A stretch of 64,000 bases of DNA from Aedes albopictus. Taxonomy: Eukaryota; Arthropoda; Insecta; Diptera; Culicidae. Below are positions 56,120 to 64,000 of the stretch, in pieces (position 1 is the stretch's first letter; every line of letters starts with the position of its first letter). Under the pieces are notes generated by a model. It was given only the letters and a program-made list of their open reading frames with translations, made no database searches and was not told where the DNA came from. The stretch is taken from contig NC_085138.1 of assembly GCF_035046485.1 (NCBI RefSeq), positions 9,645,823 to 9,709,822 of the forward strand, read 5' to 3'. A program made the translations under genes and the position numbers.

Positions 56120-58690
56120 CAACAGACTTATTCATGCATTGCTCCAGAAATAACTCTATCCATTTATACAGTGATTTCTCTAAGTTTCCTTTATGGATTC
56201 CTCCCGATATTTCTTCAATAAACTCCCCTTAGCTTTCTCTAGGCAGTCCTGATGGGATTGTACATACTAGAAATTTCTGCAGAGATTGATCCAGTAATTT
56301 CTCCTAGGATTTCTTTGGAAATTTTTACTATGATACTACTCGGAAATATCCTAGGGATTCCTCTAAAAATTTCTATTGGGATTCCTTCATCTTTCATCTT
56401 CCTGGGATCCTTCCAGAAGTTCCTCCGGTGATTCTTCCAGGAATTCCTATGGAGATTTTATTCAGAGATTCTTCCAGAAATTCCTAATGGAATTCTTCCA
56501 AGAGCTTATATTGGCCTTCCTCCGGAAATTGGCTTTTTATGGGTGTTGATATAATTCCATATTCTGAATCTACACGCCAAACTGAGCCGAAATACAAATT
56601 TTCATGAATTTTGTAGCCCGGGGACCTATTCAAAAATTCAATTGAAGTTTTTATGGAGGCGATTTGTCGAATCACCCGTCGTTCCATTTTGTACTGGGCG
56701 GAGCTGTCAAGCTGTTGCCCAGCTGTCAAAATGTGATATAAAAAATCTCTTTGAAATTGATCAAAGGTGTCAAAATGAAGTTTAAACAGAAAAAATCATA
56801 GTGGCCCAGAAAAAGGTGCTCTTTCGTAAAAATTAAAAAAATCGATACATTTTAAAAAAATTGAAAACCCAATTGTGGCTAGGATTCCTCAAGCAACTTC
56901 TACTGCGTTTCATCCAGCAATTTCTCTTAGAACTCCTTCAAAAACTCTCACTATGGTACCTTCAGGAATTCTACTAGGGAATTTCTTCCGAAAAATCTCT
57001 CTGGGATTTTTCTGAAAATCCCTTCGGTGATTACTCCTGAGATTTCTCCAAGGATTTATCCAGGACTTCTCCCAGAGGTTCTTCCAGAAATTCCATAGGG
57101 GATTTCTCCAAGAACTTTTATTGACCTTCCTCTATGAATTCCAGCTGGAATTCTCCAAGCAATATCCAATAGGACTCCTTTAGAAATACTTCTAGACATT
57201 TTTCCTGGCATACTAACTAGCTGCAACACTTTCGAGAAGTCTTCCTGAGATTCCTGCAAAGATTGCTCCAGTGTACTTCCACCGATTCTTTCAAGGAGAA
57301 CTGTAGCTATTCCTCCAGGCATTTGTTAGAGGAACTTCTCTTGGGATACCCCCGGCATTCCTCCTGAATCTAGGATTTCTTTAGAAATTACTTCTATGAT
57401 ATCTCCCGGAATTCTTCTTCCTGAAATTCCAAGTGTGGTACTTCAAAAATTATGCTACGGATTCTTCTGGTTCCTCCTTTCCCTTGGCTTCTTTGCTGGT
57501 ATTTTTTTCAGGAAAGCTTCCTGGAGCTCTTGCAGAGATTCCTTCGGTTGTGCAACCAGGGATTTCTCCAAAGATTCCTTCAGAAATTCCTCATGGAGTT
57601 CCTGCAGAAAATCCTTTTGGCCTTTCTCAAAGAATACCTTAAACAACTCCTCCTGTGGTTCTTCCAGCATTTCCTCCAGAAATTCGTACTATGATACGTA
57701 CAGAAATTCTTCTAGTGATTCCTATACGAATTTATCCTAGCATTATGGATGGAATTCTTCCGGAAAATCTTCCTAAGATTCCGTCAGAAATTCCTCTTGC
57801 TGTTCCTTCAGGACCTTCTCTATAGATTCTTCCAGAATACCTCTACCGATTCTTGCAGGAACTTCTGTAGATATTCCAAGGATTATTTTTTTTGAATTCC
57901 CCCCGGCATTCCTGGTGGGGTTTCTCTAAAAATTCCTGTATAAGAAATTTCTTCAAGCAACTCCTTCTAGGATTTCTGCTGATATTTCTACAATGATACA
58001 TCCCAGAATGCCTCTAAGAATACCTCCTGATATTTTTCCTGTGATTTTTTCAGAAGTTCTCCGATAATTCCTCCAGGAATTTTTATCCAAGACATTTTAT
58101 CCAAGGATTCTCTCATAAATTTCTCATGGGATTCCTCCAGGAACTCCTCTTGGCGTTTCTCCAGGACTTTCAGCTGAATTTCTCAAGCTATTTCTGCTGT
58201 GGTTCTTCCAGAAATTTCTCCCAGGAATCCTCCAAAAATTCGTACTTCCCGGAATTTTCTAGGGATTCTTCTCAGAATTTCTCCAGGGATTCCTTCAAAA
58301 ACCAGCTGGGATTATTCAGGGCCATCTCCCTAGGAGCCTTGCAGAAGTACCTTCGGTATTTCCTCCTTAAAGGATTTTTTTCCTGGGATTTCTTCAAAAA
58401 TTTCTCATTTGATTTCTCCAGGAACTCCTCTTGACTTCCATCCAGGAATTCCTCCTGCGATTCCATAAGCAATTCCTGCTGCTTCTAATGTTTCAGGAAT
58501 GCATCCTAGGCCTCCTCCAGAAATTTTTACTGTGATACTTGCAGCAATCCCTCTAGGGCTTTCTCCTGGCATTCTTGCTAGGATTCTTCTAGGCAGTTTT
58601 CCTCGGATACTTCCAGAAATGTCTTTAATTCTCCTCTTCAAGTCCTCTTGAGTTTTTATTCATGGATTACTCTAGAAATTAATCATGGTA
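56120..58690. repeat. degenerate GAATTCCTCCAGAAATT repeat inside the hAT-like element
   Basis: Words such as TTCCTCCAGAAATTC and TCTTCCAGGAATTCC recur irregularly, with a non-repetitive gap at about 56500-56880 (no recognised content). Frames such as 57396-57740 and 58126-58434 are repeat translations. Confidence 0.65.
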
Positions 58691-58701
58691 TTACTCCTGG
58701 A

Positions 58702-59123
58702 CAGTGGTGGGCACGCTTGCCGTTAACCGTTAACGCATAAGGGACGAGCATTTGCCTCAATTTTCGCCAAGGTCACTTAAAAGTTCACTTTAAATGTTCT
58801 CCAATCTGCAAGTAAGGTATATCTTTTTACTGAGGTGAAAAAAGATTAATTTGAACTTGAAGTTTTCGAGTTATTGAGTGGCAAACGCAATTTAACGGTT
58901 AACTGATAGCTGTCATTAACTGTCAACCGTTGAATTGCGTTCGTGTCTTAATAACTCGAAAACTAAAAGTTCAAATTGATTTTTTTCCACATCAATCGAA
59001 AGGTACACATCACTTGCAGATTGGAGAACATTGATAGTGAACTTTTATGTGACCTTTGCGAAAATTGAGGCAAATGTTCTTCCGAACTGTGTTAACGGTT
59101 AACGGCAAGCGTACCCACCTCTG
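58702..59123. mobile_element. 422-bp hAT-type MITE
   Basis: CAGTGGTGGGCACGCTTGCC and, reversed, CAGAGGTGGGTACGCTTGCC are the TIRs, continuing through GTTAACCGTTAAC; the element is nearly a full hairpin. The 8-bp flanks CTCCTGGA (58694-58701) and CTCTTGGA (59124-59131) match at seven of eight positions. The 8-bp TSD and CAG ends fit hAT. It is nested in the degenerate repeat within the 4.9-kb element. Confidence 0.85.
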
Positions 59124-59599
59124 CTCTTGGAACACCTCTTGGCCTTCCTCGAGGAATTCCAGCTGAAGGAATCCCAAAAGAAATCTTTAGAGAAATCCCT
59201 AAACAAGTTTCGGAAATAGTTGAAATTTCCAGAGAAATCCCAGGAGGTGCTACTAGAGAAATCTCCAGTGCAATCCTATAGGAATGTGAGGGAGAAACTA
59301 GTAAATTGAGAAATGAATTTGTGAAAAAAAAATCGCGTTCTAATGGGATTCGAACGACTTTGAACTCGCCAGACCGCAGTATGGCCATAACTATGGGCGT
59401 TCGTTCGGCATGATTGTTTTGTTTTTGAAAATTTCTACGGTAGTTTCATTGGCATTTAATCTACAATTTTTTGGATTTTTTTCTATTAAGGGCTAATATA
59501 TGGCTATTCCTAAATTTTTCAGCATTTTTTTTCAGTTGTTTTGCAATTTTTTTCAGGTAATTTTATCGTGATCATATTTTTATTCCTCAATGATTTCAT

Positions 59600-60480
59600 T
59601 GTATTTATATTATTTGCTTCCAAAAATTGCTGAATTGGAAATTCATGAATTCTCAACTGGGTTTGCTCAAAGAAAATCATATAAAATTCACGAAAAGCTT
59701 ACCAGAAGAAATTACCGAAAAAATCCATCAAAATTACCTTAGAACTTTCAAAGTAGTTGTCAAAAGAATTCATATAAAAATTACCAAAGAAACACGTGAA
59801 GAAAATATAAGGGCTTTTTAAAGAATTTTTCGAAATCATCAGAGGAATTTCTGAAAAAAAAAATAAGAAAGAATTCCAAAAGTAATTGCCGTAGAATCAT
59901 CGTGCAAGAATTTTAAAGAAACGCCAAAGATTTTTTTTTTTTCAAATAAGTTCCCGAGGGAAATCTTGAAGAAATTTGCCGGATCAATTTCCAAAGAAAT
60001 TACCAAAGAAATATCCAAAGTAATAATCGAAGATTCCAAAATTTGCAAAGGAATTGCTGATGGAATTCCCAAATAAATCTTCAATGCAAGTAACATCGGA
60101 ACTGCCGAAGGTATTCCGAAACCATCTGGTGCAAGAATTCCTTTCACAATTACTGAAGAAATGTAGAAGAAATTGTCTAAAGAATTTTCATTAAAATTAT
60201 GGAAACGATGTTTAAAATATCTTCTAATGGAACTGTCGATGAAAAATCAGAGGATGCGTGAAGGTGTTTAGTATCAAATAAATTCTTAAATAAATTGCCG
60301 AAAGAGAACCAAAGATATTACCGAAGAAATTTGCCAAATCCAAAGGAATTACTGAGAGATTTACAAAAGAAATCTTAAATGAAATAAATTGCAAAACAAT
60401 TGCCAGAAATATTCCCTTAGGAATTACCAAAAGAATGTTTTGCCAAAAGCACAAAATTCTTGTGTATTCGAAATTAAAGA
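59600..60480. repeat. degenerate AAGAAATTACCAAAG-word repeat
   Basis: Irregular words such as GAAATTACCAAAGAAAT and GGAATTGCTGAT recur; the complement resembles 1-615. A 64-codon frame (59627-59821) is a repeat translation. It lies inside the hAT-like element. Confidence 0.6.
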
Positions 60481-61025
60481 AGCAGAAATTTTTACTGATT
60501 ACTACAATGTTGGCTTTACGTAAGTCAAAATTTCAGCTTTATACAGCATTTCGTTCACCAGATATACGAAGATAGTCGAAATCGGAATTTGGTGCGAGCA
60601 TCAGAATCCCGAAAAGAAAAATCGAAGTTCGCTCGTACCAAATTTCGGGTTTCAACTAAATTGATAATATGTTCGTGAAGCTTCAGAACGGAACTCAGGA
60701 TAATCGAGTTTAAATTTTGTAGTTTTAAGAATCATACTCACAATTTCTCTGTAAAAGTATTTTCATGTCCATGTGGTAGTGTCCGAAAGCCACTGAAACT
60801 GGCACCCCCTAGGCACCCCCTAGGAAAAAATCCTAGATACGCCAATGTAACCAGCTTAGATGCCGTAACTTGCAAATGCAAACAAAAGTCGCTCTGTGTA
60901 AGACGAGAACTCTTCCGGTTGCACTCTACGTACACGAGGCGTGAACGTTAAAGGATGTAGCCCGAAAAACTTTCGGAGTTTTTGAGCGGGGACAATTCTC
61001 GAAGGAAAACAAGAACATGGAGTGT

Positions 61026-62608
61026 CCCGGGTAGAGGCTAATGGCAAACAAAGGACAAAATACTAACTGGTTTTGACATCATATCTCGTTTTGCCATTCT
61101 TCTGTTATTATGAAAAACTTAAAATGGCAAATCAATAGCAAAATATACAATCATAGCAAATCTTGTCATTGATATGTTATTCATGAATACCTAATGCTAA
61201 ATAACACATCAATAACAAAAATTACTATCATGGTAAAACTTGCAATTTAGCACCTTTTATAATGAATTGTATAAAATATCAAAGCAATAACATAATTTAC
61301 ATTCCTAGCTAAATTTGCCATTATTTTGATATTGTGAGAAATTATTTATAAACATTAGGTACCATAACATATTTTACTCTTAATATACCATTAACTATTA
61401 TATTGTATATATCAAGCTTAACTTTTCAATTCGACGTATCTCGCAAAAGTAAACAAATCCGGATTCTTTCGTTTTGAGTTTTCAATTTCCATAAAATAAA
61501 ACTGTTTTTACATTGATTGATGAACTTAAATTTTATTGAAGAAAAAAAAATAAATAGCTCATTTTACCTTTCTTCTGCTACACACTTTGAAATTCTGAAT
61601 TTTGCATGAAACGGAATCATCAAAGAATGTAAACGTTTTCAAGACGGAATCACAAATTGAACTCAATTTTACGCGCATCACGTAAGTGCTGGTTGGTTGC
61701 GTTAGATATCAACAAATTCGTTTCACCAGAAACGTAGAATCAGTATCACTTTTATCAGCCACCTTCTAACTCGGTGAAATAGCCAAGAGGTAAGAGATGT
61801 GACTCACGATCAGCAGATCCGGTGTTGGAATCCAAGCATGGGATTATTTTACTTTTCTATGATTTATCTGTCAAATCGGTTCTAGCGATTGCTAGAGGCT
61901 AAGAAAAATAAGTTTTATTTTGGGGTGTCTTGAAAGACGTAAATTTACATGTTTCAACCTCTAAATTTGTGTTTTTGAAGATGCTCGTATATGTCAGGTT
62001 CAGGACACTTTACATGATATTTTCTAGGTGTGTATTTTGAAATAATAACTGAATCTACCATTATTTTAAAATTGAATTTGAACAACTAAACCTACCATTA
62101 TTTTGATCGCCACATAAACAGCTAAATTTGTTCTTATTATGTTAACAATAACTCAAGAATGTCATATTTTGTTATTCACCGATAACAGTTAATTTGGGTC
62201 TTATTTTGTTATCAATATCTCAATAATAGGGGTACTCACTAAACAGATCAAATTGCTGCGTAAGCCATGATTTTCTGCTTATTTGAAATGTTTCATGATT
62301 TTGCGAATGAAATAATCGAAGATTGCCTTGGTGATCGCGACGTTTAATCAATTTAATCAGTTTACGCTGTTAAGTGAATCCCCCTAATAACTTATTTTGT
62401 TCTTCAATTTAACCCGCATGCTTTACCATTACTTTGTTATTACAATGGCAAAATAAGTTATTTTTAAGTTTTTCTGCTACCAAAATTTTGTTATTATTTT
62501 TGTTATTTTAACTCTTATTTCTAACAAACAAATTGCACATTTTGCTATTCAAACATTCTGTTTTAATGGTAAAATTTGCCATTCCTTTGCCATTAAGCTC
62601 TACCCGGG
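61026..62608. mobile_element. 1.58-kb CCCGGGTAGAG-TIR element, TSD GT
   Basis: CCCGGGTAGAG opens and its complement closes the insert, with TAATGGCAAA continuing inward on both sides. Removing it with one GT (61024-61025, 62609-62610) restores the RTE relic's GGAGTGTGGCGCGTACGAAT. The interior is rich in TGTTATT/GCCATT words and hosts a SINE. No transposase frame is present. Confidence 0.85.
61765..61915 (+). mobile_element. third tRNA-derived SINE family, copy 2
   Basis: Relative of 36565-36725 in the opposite orientation, sharing CTTCTAACTCGGTGAAATAG and GGTTCTAGCGATTGCTAGAG-type ends. A-box-like TAGCCAAGAGGTAAG and B-box-like GGTGTTGGAATCC are present. It is nested in the 1.58-kb element. 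Confidence 0.6.
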
Positions 62609-62935
62609 GTGGCGCGTACGAATGAATCACGAGTTGTAACAAGTGCGAATATTGTGAAGCATATAAAATACGGCCGACTTCAGTGGGCTAGACACGTGAT
62701 GCGAATGTCGGCAGAAAAAATAGCGAAAACAATATTCAGCATGGAACTGGGTAGATGTCGGCGAATTCGTGGGCTGCACACGGTTGAAGAAGATCTACGA
62801 TCCCTACACGTTCGGGGAAACTGAAAGAACATTCGCCCACCCAAGACCGACGAAAATGGTGTTCTACTATGCGCTCGGCGTTGGAGTAAAGTTACTTTGT
62901 AGCCAACAAGGTAAATATCAAGGTAGGTAGGTAAG

Positions 62936-64000
62936 TATTGTACTTACAAGTTCAGATATTCTAAAGAAGTACTGCAATGTACAATACCAATTATCAAAGC
63001 CCACCCCTACCTACACTTTGGTCACCAGAGCAATAAATGCACAACGAAACACTACACTCAGGCCATGATCACGACCAACGGAAATCCCTTTGCTCGTCGA
63101 CTTGCTTTTCTTTCATTCGGGCACGATTCTACTGACTGTGACTGGGCCACTTGTTTCCTCCACCTCAGTCACTATTGTAAGGACTCTGGCACTCTGTATG
63201 CTCCGAACTTCCTTCAAAAGCAGCAGCAGCAGCAGCAACAAGATTCCAGCCGAGCCAGGTTCATAATAATCATTTGCTCTTTCCGCTTTACTACGCTTTA
63301 TGTACCTCTTCCAACGACGACGACGACGACGACGAAGTTGAGACTCTAGTGTGGGGGTGGAGCTGATGGTCGGTTCGGCCGGATTGCTCCGGAAGGCATT
63401 GCACAAATGCTATTCGGATGTTAGTGCTTCCATAATAATTGTTGCCATTCGAAGGAAATAAAAATTGACAAGGATCACCCCCTGGAGAGAGGGGGGAGTC
63501 AAAGGAAAGGACTGCTGAAGGGGTGGGGAATCCCTGTCTGACCGTTATCAGTGGGCCATAGCACGTACCCTTTTGTGGCTTTCTTCGGAACCGCAGTGTG
63601 TCGTCGTCTGAGTCTGGGTCTGGTGGATTGTGTGATTGTGTGTTTGCTTTTCTTTTCAACTGACGGTGCCTGCATGGTTTCCGTGCTGCTGCTGCTTTCC
63701 GGAGTAAAAAGCCTGGCGGGAAGGTTTTGTGATTTTTCTCCTTTTGCAGTGATCCCGCTTTTTGTCGGAAAATGTTTTCTATTCGTCCTGCTGAGTGTGG
63801 AGTGCGTTGTCCGCAGGATGTGTGCACAGTAAAACGGGAAACGAATTGAATGTGTGCTTTCTTTGCGCATTTAATATTTATTTATGCATTTGAGTTGGCT
63901 ATACTTAGACTTCACGACACTTTTTTTCTGTCATCCGAAAAAAAAGAAGGCAAACGAACTTCTGCTGAGGACTGACTCAGTTCCTTGAAATTCAATTTTA
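62936..64000. other. unassigned GC-richer sequence with triplet repeats
   Basis: AGCAGCAGCAGCAGCAACA at about 63221-63239 and a (GAC)n/(CGA)n tract at about 63317-63335 are present. Overlapping frames on both strands (63065-63349, 63291-63827, 63499-63870 and others) are driven by these and have no domain content. It resembles the other unique stretches and could be host gene flank. Confidence 0.35.

Larger units (their letters stand above)
55903..60847. mobile_element. 4.9-kb hAT-like element, TSD TAACCAGC
   Basis: The ends CATTGGCGTAGCTAGG and, reversed, CATTGGCGTATCTAGG match the common hAT terminus CAGTGGCGTAGC except for one base, and both are followed by GGCACCCCCTAG-type sequence. TAACCAGC is duplicated perfectly at 55895-55902 and 60848-60855. 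Removal rejoins the RTE frame as RNQLRC. The 4,945 bp contain no transposase but carry degenerate repeats and a smaller hAT MITE, so it is a non-autonomous derivative or a shell filled by later growth. Confidence 0.88.
54340..62935 (+). pseudogene. RTE-like reverse transcriptase relic, copy 2, split by three insertions
   Basis: Its pieces are 54340-54761, 55464-55902, 60848-61025 and 62609-62935. They encode, in order, CPIYKKGHRLECANYRGVTL, HHLFIDFKAAYDS (motif A), SYLLFNIALEGAIRRSD, PMPLGFADDIDL (FADD), TINSAKTKYM, then RRIAAANRSFYEKRNQ joined to LRCRNLQMQTKVAL across an insert, and near the end YGRLQWARHVMRM. A GGTAGGTAGGTAAG-like tail ends it, as in copy 1. Frame breaks and stops are frequent, including one at the LYVHEA* position. 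It is not functional. The RTE-like assignment is from memory. Confidence 0.82.

Noticed and set aside
57396..57740. 114-codon Ser-rich frame as a secreted protein
   Set aside because: It is a translation of degenerate GAATTCC words.
63065..63870. Overlapping long frames at the right edge (93-178 codons) as genes
   Set aside because: They overlap on both strands, are rich in Ser, Arg or triplet-repeat residues, and have no domain; chance frames in GC-richer DNA explain them.

Overview
The window looks like non-coding, transposon-saturated DNA from a culicine mosquito, most likely Aedes and probably Ae. aegypti. The reasons are an AT-rich background, many copies of a tRNA-derived SINE resembling the Aedes Feilai family, R1-, jockey- and RTE-like non-LTR relics, and a dense layer of short inverted-repeat elements (MITEs and foldback elements). 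Long tracts of degenerate GAATTCC/GAAATTCC words add several kilobases. No prokaryotic operon, CRISPR array, functional tRNA or rRNA, or intact host gene could be supported. The family names are recognition from memory, not database results.

Layout. 0-3.7 kb: degenerate repeat, a tRNA-Met-like SINE head, unassigned unique DNA and the first Feilai-like SINE. 3.7-8.2 kb: an outer foldback element split by an inner inverted-repeat element carrying a ~130-bp minisatellite, itself hit by a MITE. 9.2-12.3 kb: a jockey-type reverse transcriptase relic cut by a 418-bp solo LTR, then an RTE-like relic cut by a 167-bp MITE. 12.5-18.5 kb: SINE, MITEs, unassigned unique DNA, and a CCCTTGAAACGCCCC-type repeat that reverses polarity around another foldback. 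19.5-24 kb: an R1-like relic split by a 2.9-kb inverted-repeat element with a Cys-rich reading frame. 24-42 kb: mostly unassigned sequence with scattered SINEs, MITEs and foldbacks. 42.3-50.4 kb: a largely continuous sea of degenerate repeat. 50.8-52.1 kb: a near-perfect 280-bp palindrome followed by an array of AAGATGGCGG-type motifs. 54.3-62.9 kb: a second RTE-like relic broken by three nested elements. 63-64 kb: unassigned DNA with triplet repeats.

The reverse transcriptase relics act as rulers. Removing an insert plus one target-site duplication restores sequence continuity, and in several cases the frame, at the solo LTR (GGAGT), the 2.9-kb element (GATC), the 167-bp MITE (TC), the 702-bp foldback (ATTAAGCAG), a 4.9-kb hAT-like element (TAACCAGC) and a 1.6-kb element (GT). 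This gives exact element ends and a relative order of insertion.

The most unusual items are the three TIR elements that start CCCRRG and carry 2-bp duplications, the 2.9-kb element with a Cys-rich frame, the nested foldback with its minisatellite, and the GATGGCGG array. A minus-strand frame at 39.2-39.5 kb broken by a single TGA is the best hint of other coding sequence, but I could not identify it.
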